NCBI RefSeq assembly: GCF_024749045.1 | Contig: NZ_CP087184.1 | Coordinates: forward strand, 5,952,001-6,016,000 | Reading direction: 5' to 3' | DNA length: 64,000 nt | DNA from: Pseudomonas sp. B21-028 | Lineage (GTDB): Bacteria; Pseudomonadota; Gammaproteobacteria; Pseudomonadales; Pseudomonadaceae | Part shown: positions 17,986 to 26,700 of the stretch, in pieces | Layout: the number at the start of each line of letters is the position of its first letter | Position numbering within the stretch: position 1 is the first letter of the stretch | Notes under the pieces: generated by a model | Databases searched by the model: none | Told to the model about the DNA's origin: nothing | What the model saw: only the letters and a program-made list of their open reading frames with translations | Position numbers and translations under genes: made by a program

Positions 17986-18756
17986 TTAACGAACCACCCC
18001 TTCCTCCACCAACAACTTGAGAATCGCTTCGGCACCGGCCTCCGGGCTCACACCCTTGAGCACCTGCCCGCCTCCGCCACTGGCCTTGGCCGTGGCGGCC
18101 TTCATGCGATCGGCGCCGCTCTTGGCCTTGATCACTTTCAGGCGCTTGGGGCGTGGCTTGGCTGGTTGCAGCGTTGCCGCCGCGAGCAAGTCGTCGTCGA
18201 TCACTTCGACTTCTTCGGCATGCAGGGCGCCACGTCGGGCCGGGCCGTAGGCACTTTGGCGAGGTTTTGGCGCCGCATTATCCACAGTGGCGAGAAACGG
18301 CAGGCGCACCTTCAGCCGCCGCCGTTGACCGCGGGGCAAGGCTTGCAACACCAGGGCCACGCCGTTTTCGATGGATTCCACCTGGGCCAACCCCACCACC
18401 AGCGGCCAGCCCAGGTTTTCCGCCAGTAGGAACGGCAGCATTCCCGAGCCTTCGCCGGTTTCCGCTTGGCTACCGGTGAGCACCACCTGGGGTCCCGCGT
18501 CGCGCAGGTAATCGGTCAGGGCCGGGAGCGCGTCGGCCCCCGCCGGGTTTTCCAGCACGCGAAGCTCGTCCAGGCCCATGCCCAGGTAAGCGCGCAGGGC
18601 CGGTTCGGCCACGTCGCCGGCATGCAGTACTTGCAGGTCGCTTCCGGCCAGTTGCAAGCCCAGCTCCACGGCCCGGGCGTCCTGATCGGCACGCCTTGGC
18701 CGACCGGAGGTAGGGTGGGCACCGATGGAGACGAGGCTGATCACTTGAGTCGTCAT
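17986..18756 (-). CDS. Electron transfer flavoprotein beta subunit (dimethylglycine operon)
   Basis: A 256-residue protein of the ETF alpha/beta superfamily beginning MTTQVISLVSIGAHPTSGRPRR. The stretch VVLTGSQAETGEGSGMLPFLLAENLGWPLV matches the AMP-binding region of ETF beta subunits. With the alpha subunit it should carry electrons from DgcA/DgcB during dimethylglycine demethylation toward the quinone pool; that partnership is inferred from the operon and from the same order in P. aeruginosa. It is last in the minus-strand operon, 15 bp after etfA, with AAGGA before the ATG. A perfect DnaA box (18278-18286) lies inside the gene. Confidence 0.88.
   Translation of the reverse strand: MTTQVISLVSIGAHPTSGRPRRADQDARAVELGLQLAGSDLQVLHAGDVAEPALRAYLGMGLDELRVLENPAGADALPALTDYLRDAGPQVVLTGSQAETGEGSGMLPFLLAENLGWPLVVGLAQVESIENGVALVLQALPRGQRRRLKVRLPFLATVDNAAPKPRQSAYGPARRGALHAEEVEVIDDDLLAAATLQPAKPRPKRLKVIKAKSGADRMKAATAKASGGGGQVLKGVSPEAGAEAILKLLVEEGVVR
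18278..18286 (+). promoter_or_regulatory. Perfect DnaA box inside the etf beta gene
   Basis: TTATCCACA within coding sequence. One of three perfect boxes inside the etf genes; see the cluster finding. Confidence 0.5.
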
Positions 18757-18771
18757 GGTTGAATCCTTAGC

Positions 18772-19992
18772 TTAAGCCGCATCGCGTTTGGCTTCGTTGC
18801 GGTAAGCCTCTACGGCCGCGATCAGCGCCTGGAGAATCGCCGCGCTGTCGCCGATCACCGACAGGTCCGCCCGCTTGATCATGTCGCAACCCGGATCGAG
18901 GTTGATTGCCACCACCTTGTCGCAGGCACCGATGCCTTGCAGGTGCTGGATCGCCCCGGAGATCCCCACGGCCACATAGACCCGTGCGGTGACCCAGGTA
19001 CCACTGGCGCCGACCTGACGGTCCCGGGCCATGAAACCATCGTCCACCGCCACCCGCGAAGCGCCTTCGGTGGCGCCCAGGGCCGCAGCGGTCTGGTGGA
19101 ACAGCGCCCAGTCCTTGACCCCGTTGCCGCCCGAGAAAATGAATTCGGCTTCGGCCATCGGGATCGCGCCCGGGTCCACCGCCACCGCGCCCATATCCTC
19201 GATGCGCGACAAGCTGCGGGCCACGCTTGTGGATAACTCCACTGGCAACGCCTCGTGTCGGGTTTCGCTGACCGGTTCGGCACATTCGGCGGCTGCCAGG
19301 ATCAACCGGGCCAAAGGCCGGGCCAAGTCTTGCAGGCCCGCGCCGGCGCGACCGATGCACTCCTCGCCCTTGACCTGCCAGACGCGGGTAGCCGGGCGTT
19401 CGCCCAGGGCCGCGGCGAAGCGCCGGCCCAGCTCGGCGCCACCGCTACGGCTGTCGGGCAGCAACCAATGCCGCGGGTTGAACTGGTTATCCACAGCTCG
19501 CAGGCCTTGCACGCGCTGTTCCGGTGCGTAACCGCTGAATTCCTCGCCGTCCAGCACCAACAGGCGGTCGACGCCGGCCGCGGCGAACGCGCTTTCCTTA
19601 TGCTCGCCGAAGACCACTGCCAGCACCGCACCGTCCGTGCCGGCCAACTGATGAGCCAGGCCCAGCAGATCGCGGTCGTGACTGCTGAGGCGTCCGCCCA
19701 CCATGTCCGGCACCACACAGATGTGGAACGCCGGTTGTGGCACTTGATGCAACGGCAGCTGTACTTCAGCCGCGGCGCTGCGCTTGGCCGTGCCGCCCTG
19801 CTGGGCGCCGCTGCGGTCGATACGCTTGATACCGTTGGGGCCGATGAAGCCGACGCCGTGGACATTCTTGCGAATGATGCCGTTGGGGCCCATCCAGCTA
19901 TGCTGGACCGGCTGCATGGCCGCGTGCAGCGGGTGCAGGCGGTTGCGGGCGATCCACTCGGCGCGAGGGTCGCGGCGGATGATGTCGCTCAT
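18772..19992 (-). CDS. Electron transfer flavoprotein alpha subunit (dimethylglycine operon)
   Basis: A 406-residue ETF alpha-type protein. Residues 90-400 carry the fold, and the C-terminal FAD domain shows GASRVAVDDGFMARDRQVGASG, VYVAVGISGAIQHLQGI, AINLDPGCDMIKRADLSVIGD, the standard alpha-subunit signature. The N-terminal 90 residues, containing a run of MGPNGIIRKNVHGVGFIGPNG, are an extension compared with the common 310-residue ETF alpha. Its ATG overlaps the dgcB stop by one base (TAATG), implying coupling. It should transfer electrons from the dimethylglycine demethylase. Two perfect DnaA boxes lie inside it. Confidence 0.88.
   Translation of the reverse strand: MSDIIRRDPRAEWIARNRLHPLHAAMQPVQHSWMGPNGIIRKNVHGVGFIGPNGIKRIDRSGAQQGGTAKRSAAAEVQLPLHQVPQPAFHICVVPDMVGGRLSSHDRDLLGLAHQLAGTDGAVLAVVFGEHKESAFAAAGVDRLLVLDGEEFSGYAPEQRVQGLRAVDNQFNPRHWLLPDSRSGGAELGRRFAAALGERPATRVWQVKGEECIGRAGAGLQDLARPLARLILAAAECAEPVSETRHEALPVELSTSVARSLSRIEDMGAVAVDPGAIPMAEAEFIFSGGNGVKDWALFHQTAAALGATEGASRVAVDDGFMARDRQVGASGTWVTARVYVAVGISGAIQHLQGIGACDKVVAINLDPGCDMIKRADLSVIGDSAAILQALIAAVEAYRNEAKRDAA
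19228..19236 (-). promoter_or_regulatory. Perfect DnaA box inside the etf alpha gene
   Basis: TGTGGATAA, the consensus box read on the minus strand. Confidence 0.5.
19487..19495 (+). promoter_or_regulatory. Perfect DnaA box inside the etf alpha gene
   Basis: TTATCCACA on the plus strand, 250 bp from the inverse box at 19228. Confidence 0.5.
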
Positions 19993-21941
19993 TAATGCAC
20001 CTCCGCAGGTTCACGTTTGGCCGGGGCCGCAGACTTGCTCGGCGCCGCCTCTTCGAGCAGGGCATCGGCCACCAGTTCGGCGATGTCCTTGATCATCGGC
20101 CGAGGCTCGACCACACCTTCAAGCATCGCGGTGCATTGTGGACAACCCACGGCCACCAGCTCGGCACCGGTTTCGCGGATGTCTTCCATGCGCATGTCCG
20201 GGATCCGCTGCTTGCCCGGAATGTCGGTAATCGGCGCACCGCCGCCACCGCCGCAGCAACGCGAACGGAAACCGGAACGCTGCATTTCCTTGACCTCGAT
20301 GCCCAGGGCGCGCAGCACCTGACGCGGCGCCTCGTACTCGCCGTTGTAGCGACCCAGGTAGCACGGGTCGTGATACGTCACGCTGTCACCCTTGTGCTGG
20401 CCGAGGTTGAGGGCGCCGGCGTCGATGATTTCCGCCAGGTAGGTGCTGTGGTGCTGCACCAGGTAGTTGCCATCGAAGGCGCCGTATTCGTTTTTCAGCA
20501 CGTGGAAACTGTGAGGGTCGCAGGTCACGATGCGGTTGAAGCTGTATTTGCCCAGGGTCTGGATATTGCGCTTGGCCAACAGCTGGAACGTCGCTTCGTC
20601 ACCGAGGCGCCGGGCCACGTCGCCGCTGTCGCGTTCTTCGAGACCGAGCACGGCGAAATCGATATTCGCGGCCTTCAGCACTTTGACGAAGGCGCGCAAG
20701 GTGCGCTGGTTGCGCATGTCGAAGGCACCGTCGCCGACCCAGAACAGCACGTCGGTGGATTTCTTCTCGCTGAGCAGGTTCAGGTTCAGGTCCGCCGCCC
20801 AGTTCATCCGCCCGCCCGGGGCGAAGCCGCCAGGGTTATCGGTGGCGATGAGATTTTCCAGCACCTCGGCACCCTTGTTCGGCGTGGCGCCTTTTTCCAG
20901 GGTCAGGTGACGACGCATGTCGACGATGGCATCGACGTGCTCGATCATCATCGGACATTCCTCGACGCAGGCACGGCAAGTGGTGCAGGACCACAGCGTC
21001 TCGGCGTCCACCAGGCCGTTGACGATCGGCTGGTGCGGATTGCCGCCATGTTCGCCCACCGGTTTGCCCGGATACGGGCTGCCGGCGAACTTCGCATCGG
21101 TGCCGCCGGCCAGGCCGACGACCATGTCCTGGATGAGCTTCTTCGGGTTCAGCGGCTGGCCGGCGGCGAACGCCGGGCAGGCCGCTTCACACTTACCGCA
21201 CTGCACGCAGGCGTCGAAGCCGAGCAACTGGTTCCAGGTGAAATCCTTGGGTTTCTCCACACCCAACGGTGCGCTCGGATCGTTCAGGTCCAGCGGTTTC
21301 AGACCGGTAGAACGACCGCCGCCAAAGCGCTCGGCACGACGGTGCCAGGCCAGGTGCAGGGCACCGGCGAAGGCGTGCTTCATCGGTCCGCCCCAGGTCA
21401 TGCCGAACAACAGCTCCGACACGCCCCACAACACGCCGACGCCCAGGATCGCCGCCAACAGCCAGCCACCGAAGTTTTCCGGGAGAATCCCGGCCACCGG
21501 CAGGGTCACCAGGAAGAACGAAGCCGAGAACGCCAACAGGCTTTTCGGCAGGCGCATCCACGGGCCTTTCGACAGGCGCGCCGGCGGATTGCGTCGACGC
21601 AGGTAGACAAAGATCGCGCCGACGAACATCACCGCCGACATCAACAGCAGTGCATAGCCGAGGAAACGGTTATGCAGGCCGAAACCGTGCACCAGGATCG
21701 CCAGCACCAGCGATGCCACCGCACCACCGGCCGTGGCAACGTGGGTGTTGGCAATGTATTTGTCCCGCGCCACCACGTGGTGCAAATCCACCATGTAGCG
21801 CTTGGGCATGGCAAAGAGGCCGCCGATCAGGTTGACCTTGGACGGTCGCCCCCGGCGCCACATGTTCACCCGCCGCAAGGCGCCGAGGACCGCGAGGCCC
21901 AAAGCGGCGAACAGCAGGATGGGAAGAAGGGTGTTCAGCAT
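19992..21941 (-). CDS. dgcB: Dimethylglycine demethylase subunit DgcB (iron-sulfur electron transfer protein)
   Basis: A 649-residue membrane iron-sulfur protein needed with DgcA for conversion of dimethylglycine to sarcosine. About six hydrophobic segments occupy the first 210 residues. They are followed by two 4Fe-4S motifs, CVQCGKCEAACP and CTTCRACVEECP, and two cysteine-rich CCG-type domains, the last ending SRCCGGGGGAPI and AVGCPQC. The layout is that of HdrD/GlpC-like reductases. The start at 21941 (MLNTLLPILLFAALG) is used rather than the upstream 21977 because it places a membrane segment at the N-terminus. It overlaps etfA by one base and follows dgcA. Confidence 0.92.
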   Translation of the reverse strand: MLNTLLPILLFAALGLAVLGALRRVNMWRRGRPSKVNLIGGLFAMPKRYMVDLHHVVARDKYIANTHVATAGGAVASLVLAILVHGFGLHNRFLGYALLLMSAVMFVGAIFVYLRRRNPPARLSKGPWMRLPKSLLAFSASFFLVTLPVAGILPENFGGWLLAAILGVGVLWGVSELLFGMTWGGPMKHAFAGALHLAWHRRAERFGGGRSTGLKPLDLNDPSAPLGVEKPKDFTWNQLLGFDACVQCGKCEAACPAFAAGQPLNPKKLIQDMVVGLAGGTDAKFAGSPYPGKPVGEHGGNPHQPIVNGLVDAETLWSCTTCRACVEECPMMIEHVDAIVDMRRHLTLEKGATPNKGAEVLENLIATDNPGGFAPGGRMNWAADLNLNLLSEKKSTDVLFWVGDGAFDMRNQRTLRAFVKVLKAANIDFAVLGLEERDSGDVARRLGDEATFQLLAKRNIQTLGKYSFNRIVTCDPHSFHVLKNEYGAFDGNYLVQHHSTYLAEIIDAGALNLGQHKGDSVTYHDPCYLGRYNGEYEAPRQVLRALGIEVKEMQRSGFRSRCCGGGGGAPITDIPGKQRIPDMRMEDIRETGAELVAVGCPQCTAMLEGVVEPRPMIKDIAELVADALLEEAAPSKSAAPAKREPAEVH

Positions 21942-22002
21942 GGTGAAGCTCCCAAAGACCTCAGGTCTTGCAGGCACAGAAACCTGGATGTCTTGCTCGA
22001 CT

Positions 22003-22105
22003 CCTGTGGGAGCAAGGCTGGCCCGCGATGGGATTGACTCGGTCAGTCAGATGCTCCGTATCGCTGCTATCGCGGGCAAGCCTTGCTCCCACAGGGTTAT
22101 CCACA
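22003..22105. repeat. REPIN, family A, with an adjoining perfect DnaA box
   Basis: TGTGGGAGCAAGGCTGGCCC and the inverse GGGCAAGCCTTGCTCCCACA occupy 22003-22095 between dgcA and dgcB. TTATCCACA follows at 22097-22105. The palindrome lies inside an operon and may tune the dgcA to dgcB ratio. Confidence 0.8.
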
Positions 22106-22110
22106 AGCCG

Positions 22111-24171
22111 TTAGAAATCCTTGCACAGCCGCAGGGCGTCGTAGATCGCGGCGTGGGTATTACGCTGCGCTACACAGTCACCGATGCGGAACAGCAGGTA
22201 GCCATCGCCGCTCTGCTCCAGGCACGGTTGAGGCTTGATCGCGAACAGGGCTTCGACGTCGATCTGGCCCTTGTTGCGCGAACCTTCCTTGAGGGCGTAG
22301 TAGATTTCCTCGTCCGGACGCACGCCGTTCTCCACCACCACCTGGTCCACCACGCGTTCTTCCTTGGCACCGGTGTATTCGTTCTCCAGCACCGCCACCA
22401 GCTTGTCGCCTTCGCGGTAGACCTTCTCCAGCATCATGTCCCCGGTCATGATCACTTCTTTCGGGTACATGCTGCGGTAGTAGGTTGGGAACGACGTCCC
22501 GCCAATGGCCACGCCCGGTTTGATATCGTCGGTGACGATCTCGACCTGGCTGCCCTTGTCGGCGAGGAAGTCGGCCACCGACATGCCGGTGAACTCGCAG
22601 ATGGTGTCGTAGACCAGCACGTTCTTGCCCGGTGCGACCTTGCCGTCAAGCACGTCCCAGCTGCTGACCACCAGCCCTTCGGCGGCGCCCCAGTGCTCGT
22701 TCTGCTCCAGGAACGGATGACCGCCCACCGCCAGCACCACCACATCCGGACGCAAGTCCATGATGGTTGCCGCGTCGGCCGCCACGCCCAGGCGCAGGTC
22801 GACTTTCAGTCGCGCCAGCTCCAGTTGGAACCAACGGGTAATACCGGCGATCTGGTCCCGTTGCGGGGCTTTCGAAGCGGTGGTGATCTGCCCACCGATG
22901 AATTCCTTCTTCTCGAACAGGGTCACGTCGTGCCCACGTTCGGCCGCCACGCGAGCGGCTTCCATCCCGGCCGGGCCGGCACCGACCACCACCACCTTGC
23001 GTTTCGGCCCGGTGGATTTCTCGATGATGTGCGGCACGCCCATGTATTCACGGGAGGTCGCGGCGTTCTGGATGCACAGTACGTCCAGGCCCTGATATTG
23101 ACGGTCGATGCAATAGTTGGCGCCGACGCACTGCTTGATCTGGTCGACCTGGCCCATCTTGATCTTGGCGATCAGGTGCGGGTCGGCGATGTGGGCGCGG
23201 GTCATGCCGACCATGTCTACGTAACCGCCCTCCAGGATCCGCGTGGCCTGGTTCGGGTCCTTGATGTTCTGCGCGTGCAGCACCGGGACCTTGACCACTT
23301 CCTTGATACCGGCGGCCAGGTGCAGGAACGGCTCCGGTGGATAACTCATGTTCGGGATGACGTTGGCCAGGGTGTTGTGGGTGTCGCAACCCGAACCCAC
23401 GACGCCGATGAAATCCAGCATGCCCGTGTCGTCGTAGTACTTGGCGATCTGTTTCATGTCCTCATGGGACAGACCGTCCGGGTGGAACTCGTCACCGCAG
23501 ATACGCATGCCGACGCAGAAGTCGTCGCCCACTTCGGCGCGCACGGCCTTGAGCACTTCCAGGCCGAACTTCATCCGGCCTTCGAAGCTGCCGCCCCATT
23601 CGTCGGTACGCTTGTTGACCCGTGGGCTCCAGAACTGGTCGATCATGTGCTGGTGCACGGCGGACAGCTCGACGCCGTCCAGGCCACCGGCCTTGGCCCG
23701 GCGCGCAGCCTGGGCGTAGTTGCCGATCACCCGCCAGATTTCTTCCGGCTCGATGGTCTTGCACGTGGCACGGTGCACCGGCTCACGGACACCGGACGGC
23801 GACATCAGGGTCGGCCAGTTGAAGCCGTCCCAGCGCGAGCGACGGCCCATGTGGGTAATCTGGATCATGATCTTGGCGCCATGCTTGTGCATGGCGTCGG
23901 CCAGGTTCTGGAAATGCGGGATGATGCGGTCGGTGGACAGGTTCACCGAGCTCCACCATTCCTGCGGGCTGTCGATGGCAACCACCGACGAACCACCGCA
24001 GATCGCCAGGCCGATGCCGCCCTTGGCCTTCTCTTCGTAATACTTCACGTACCGGTCGGTGGTCATCCCGCCGTCAGTGGCATAGACCTCGGCGTGAGCG
24101 GTGCTGAGCACGCGGTTGCGGATGGTCAGTTTGCCGATCTGGATCGGCTGGAACATTGCTTCAAAAGCCAT
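22111..24171 (-). CDS. dgcA: Dimethylglycine demethylase subunit DgcA
   Basis: A 686-residue two-domain flavoprotein. Residues 1-350 are an Old-Yellow-Enzyme-like FMN barrel (MFQPIQIGKLTIRNRVLSTAH; DGVELSAVHQHMIDQFWSPRVNKRTDEWGG). A cysteine group follows (CVGANYCIDRQY...LCIQNAATSRE) where family members bind a 4Fe-4S cluster, then an FAD/NAD domain opened by VVVVGAGPAGMEAARVAAERG. Related enzymes include trimethylamine dehydrogenase and 2,4-dienoyl-CoA reductase. It oxidises dimethylglycine to sarcosine and formaldehyde. GAGGA lies 8 bases before the ATG. It sits upstream of dgcB in the same operon. Confidence 0.95.
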   Translation of the reverse strand: MAFEAMFQPIQIGKLTIRNRVLSTAHAEVYATDGGMTTDRYVKYYEEKAKGGIGLAICGGSSVVAIDSPQEWWSSVNLSTDRIIPHFQNLADAMHKHGAKIMIQITHMGRRSRWDGFNWPTLMSPSGVREPVHRATCKTIEPEEIWRVIGNYAQAARRAKAGGLDGVELSAVHQHMIDQFWSPRVNKRTDEWGGSFEGRMKFGLEVLKAVRAEVGDDFCVGMRICGDEFHPDGLSHEDMKQIAKYYDDTGMLDFIGVVGSGCDTHNTLANVIPNMSYPPEPFLHLAAGIKEVVKVPVLHAQNIKDPNQATRILEGGYVDMVGMTRAHIADPHLIAKIKMGQVDQIKQCVGANYCIDRQYQGLDVLCIQNAATSREYMGVPHIIEKSTGPKRKVVVVGAGPAGMEAARVAAERGHDVTLFEKKEFIGGQITTASKAPQRDQIAGITRWFQLELARLKVDLRLGVAADAATIMDLRPDVVVLAVGGHPFLEQNEHWGAAEGLVVSSWDVLDGKVAPGKNVLVYDTICEFTGMSVADFLADKGSQVEIVTDDIKPGVAIGGTSFPTYYRSMYPKEVIMTGDMMLEKVYREGDKLVAVLENEYTGAKEERVVDQVVVENGVRPDEEIYYALKEGSRNKGQIDVEALFAIKPQPCLEQSGDGYLLFRIGDCVAQRNTHAAIYDALRLCKDF

Positions 24172-24186
24172 GGCGCAATCCTCGAC

Positions 24187-24717
24187 TTACAACGGCTTGG
24201 TGATGAACAGGCCGTCATCGTGGCCTTCTTCGGAACCACCATAGACCTGTTCGGCCACGGTACGGATCGAACTACCGCGAGCAGCGAGGATCTGGTCCAT
24301 GGCACCGGCGAACCAGCCGGTGAACATGTAGTCGACCTTGCGCCCGACCTTGCCGTACACATAGACGAATGCCGAATGTTCGAGCTTGACGCTGCAGGTG
24401 CCTTTGTCGAGGTCGATGTCCTGGATCTTGAACAGACCCCAACCACGTTGCGACAGACGCTTCATGTAGTGCTCGAACACCGCGACGCCTTCCAGGCCGT
24501 GGCATTCGGCTTCTTTTTCACACCAGTGCCAGGCGGATTTGTAGCCGGCCTTGTAGAGGATCTCGGCGTAGGCGTCGGCGCCCAGCACTTCCTCGATACC
24601 CATGTGGTTGTTAACGAAGAAGTGACGCGGCACATAGAGCATCGGCAGGGCGTCGGAGGTCCAGACACCGGTTTCGCTGTCGACTTCGATAGGCAGTTGA
24701 GGGGCGATTTTGGCCAT
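24187..24717 (-). CDS. DUF5943 (V4R-like) protein of the dimethylglycine operon
   Basis: A 176-residue soluble protein beginning MAKIAPQLPIEVDSETG. The fold looks like the small-molecule-binding V4R/4-vinyl-reductase type (YVPRHFFVNNHMGIEEVLG near the start; CHGLEGVAVFEHYMKRLSQRGWG and YMFTGWFAGAMDQIL later). It is conserved directly upstream of dgcA in Pseudomonas and lies 15 bp from it here, so it is co-expressed. No enzymatic function is established that I know of. A substrate-binding or assembly role for the demethylase is possible but unproven. Confidence 0.8.
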   Translation of the reverse strand: MAKIAPQLPIEVDSETGVWTSDALPMLYVPRHFFVNNHMGIEEVLGADAYAEILYKAGYKSAWHWCEKEAECHGLEGVAVFEHYMKRLSQRGWGLFKIQDIDLDKGTCSVKLEHSAFVYVYGKVGRKVDYMFTGWFAGAMDQILAARGSSIRTVAEQVYGGSEEGHDDGLFITKPL

Positions 24718-24797
24718 TGAAACTTGACTCCGGAAATTCGTGATGTTGCCTGCGACGCGGTTGGCCGCAGGTAAAGGATTCAGTGCAGCAGCGGCGT

Positions 24798-25775
24798 TTA
24801 TTCGCCCCAGACGTCTTTCAAAACATTCACCCAGTTCTCACCCATGATCTTGCGTACCACTCGCTCGGAATGGCCGCGCTTGAGCAGCGTTTCGGTGAGG
24901 TTCGGGAACTCGCCCACGGTGCGAATGCCCAGGGGGTTGATGATCTTGCCGAAGCTGGTCAGACGACGGGCATAGCCCTTGTCGTGGGTCAGCATCTCGA
25001 AGAACGCCTGGTCATGGCCCTGAGTGAAGTCGGTACCGATGCCAATGGCGTCTTCACCGACGATGTTCATGGTGTATTCAATGGCCTCGGCATAATCGTC
25101 GATGGTCGAATCGATGCCCTTGGCCAGGAACGGCGCGAACATGGTCACGCCGACGAAGCCACCGTGGTCGGCGATGAACTTCAGCTCTTCATCGGACTTG
25201 TTGCGCGGGTGCTCTTTCAGGCCGGACGGCAGGCAGTGGGAATAGCAGACCGGCTTCTTCGACTCGAGGATGACCTCTTCGGAGGTCTTGGAACCGACGT
25301 GGGACAGGTCGCACATGATGCCGACACGGTTCATCTCGGCGACGATTTCACGACCGAAGCCCGACAGGCCGCCGTCGCGCTCGTAGCAACCGGTGCCGAC
25401 CAGGTTCTGGGTGTTGTAGCACATCTGCACCACGCCGACGCCGAGCTGCTTGAAGATCTCGACATAACCGAGCTGGTCTTCGAAGGCGTGGGCGTTCTGG
25501 AAGCCGAAGATGATGCCGGTCTTGCCCTGTTCCTTGGCGAGACGGATGTCTGCGGTGGTTTTCACCGGGATCACCAGGTCGCTGTTTTCGCGGATCAGTT
25601 TCTGGCTGGCTGCGATGTTGTTGATGGTGGCCTGGAAGCCTTCCCATACCGACACGGTGCAGTTGGCAGCGGTCAGGCCGCCCTTACGCATGTCTTCGAA
25701 CAGTTCGCGGTTCCATTTGGCAATGATCAGCCCGTCGATAACGATGCTGTCGGCGTGCAATTCGGCTGGGCTCAT
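24798..25775 (-). CDS. Membrane-dipeptidase (M19) family protein with altered metal site
   Basis: A 325-residue member of the renal dipeptidase/amidohydrolase family, first gene of the dimethylglycine operon. Retained landmarks are DLSHVG, CYSHCLPSGLKEHPRN and IGIGTDFTQGHD. The N-terminal motif that is normally DxHxD reads IDGLIIAKWNREL, lacking the usual His and Asp metal ligands, and the bridging Glu region reads GFQNAHAFED. It may therefore bind a single metal or have another reaction than dipeptide hydrolysis. It is conserved before dgcA in pseudomonads, so a role in handling a betaine or dimethylglycine-linked compound is likely but unknown. Confidence 0.82.
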   Translation of the reverse strand: MSPAELHADSIVIDGLIIAKWNRELFEDMRKGGLTAANCTVSVWEGFQATINNIAASQKLIRENSDLVIPVKTTADIRLAKEQGKTGIIFGFQNAHAFEDQLGYVEIFKQLGVGVVQMCYNTQNLVGTGCYERDGGLSGFGREIVAEMNRVGIMCDLSHVGSKTSEEVILESKKPVCYSHCLPSGLKEHPRNKSDEELKFIADHGGFVGVTMFAPFLAKGIDSTIDDYAEAIEYTMNIVGEDAIGIGTDFTQGHDQAFFEMLTHDKGYARRLTSFGKIINPLGIRTVGEFPNLTETLLKRGHSERVVRKIMGENWVNVLKDVWGE

Positions 25776-26009
25776 CAGGCAGTCCCCTTTTATCGGATTT
25801 CATGCGCCGAATCGTCTGCCGGCGCTTTGGGGCCAGCATATGCCTGAGGGCCATGGCGACCCGGTGCAAAAACGACAGGGGAATTGCCGAAAGCGTCAAT
25901 ACGCGACAAAGGGCTGCGCGAGGCCCACCCTCGCCGTCTGTTCTTTGCCCGGCGCTTGCGCCAGAATCCGCTGCATCACTGGTTTTCACTGGACTCGAGC
26001 GGCAACGCA

Positions 26010-26411
26010 ATGAAATCAATCTTCCTGGCTTTGGCACTGATCAGCACCGTCGCCCACGCGACTGAAGACACCGAACAGAACCCCTGCGACGCCGTTGAAA
26101 ACGACGTCCAGACCCTCGCCTGCTCCGCCTACGGCAAGACGGCTGCCGAACAACTGCTGAGCGAAAACCTGCAAAGCCTGAACGAACGCCTGCAGACCCG
26201 CTACGGCAGCGACAAGGCCCAGCTCAACGACATCACCGCCAAGATCAAGGCCGCCCAGCAACTGTGGCAGAAGCAGCGCGACGCCGACTGCGTCATCGCC
26301 GCCTTCCCGGCCAAACCGGGCAGCGAAGCGTACAAGATCGCTGAGAACGACTGCATGGCCCAGGTGAGCGATGATCGGTCGGAGTTTTTGGAGTCGATCG
26401 GACAGGAGTAA
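26010..26411 (+). CDS. Secreted LprI/DUF1311-like small protein
   Basis: A 133-residue protein with a signal peptide (MKSIFLALALISTVAHA) and a mature part with four cysteines (NPCDAV, TLACSAYG, DADCVIA, ENDCMAQ). The order and the LNxxLQTRY...QQLWQKQRDADC stretch match the lysozyme-inhibitor LprI N-terminal (DUF1311) family, periplasmic proteins often of unknown target. The frame is open from 25884, but the signal peptide fixes the start at 26010. It runs divergently from the dimethylglycine operon, and the XRE gene follows after 8 bp. Confidence 0.75.
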   Translation: MKSIFLALALISTVAHATEDTEQNPCDAVENDVQTLACSAYGKTAAEQLLSENLQSLNERLQTRYGSDKAQLNDITAKIKAAQQLWQKQRDADCVIAAFPAKPGSEAYKIAENDCMAQVSDDRSEFLESIGQE

Positions 26412-26419
26412 ATTAGCTA

Positions 26420-26650
26420 GTGAATAGCAATCTAGTTCCCCATGAAGTCGTCAGCCGAATCGTAGACGGCGCAACCCCCATCCGTGCCTGGCGCGAACAT
26501 TTGAACCTGACCCAGGACGACGTTGCCAGGCGCCTGGGCATCTCGCAACCGGCCTTCGCCCAGCAGGAGTCCGTTGCAAAACCCCGCCGGGCCACTCGCG
26601 AGAAAATCGCCGCGGCCTTTGGTATCCACGCCGATCAACTGGAACTCTAG
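26420..26650 (+). CDS. Orphan XRE-family helix-turn-helix protein (antitoxin-like)
   Basis: A 76-residue protein with a GTG start. Residues 22-62 form a Cro/CI helix-turn-helix (AWREHLNLTQDDVARRLGISQPAFAQQE), as in RelB/HigA-associated antitoxins. The AGGAG that could serve it lies inside the end of the LprI-like gene, suggesting coupled translation. No toxin-like gene is adjacent: upstream is the secreted protein, downstream the dyad and an unknown gene. It could bind the 26701-26728 dyad, but this is a guess from position alone. Confidence 0.7.
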   Translation: MNSNLVPHEVVSRIVDGATPIRAWREHLNLTQDDVARRLGISQPAFAQQESVAKPRRATREKIAAAFGIHADQLEL

Positions 26651-26700
26651 TAGCTTTTCCGGTTAATCCGATCATTGAATCAGCCATACAGGCCACCAGC

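Noticed and set aside
21802-24720. Plus-strand open frame of 972 codons over dgcA and its neighbours
   Set aside because: Antisense to dgcA and the DUF5943 gene, no family motif, His/Val/Asp-rich composition of a shadow frame.
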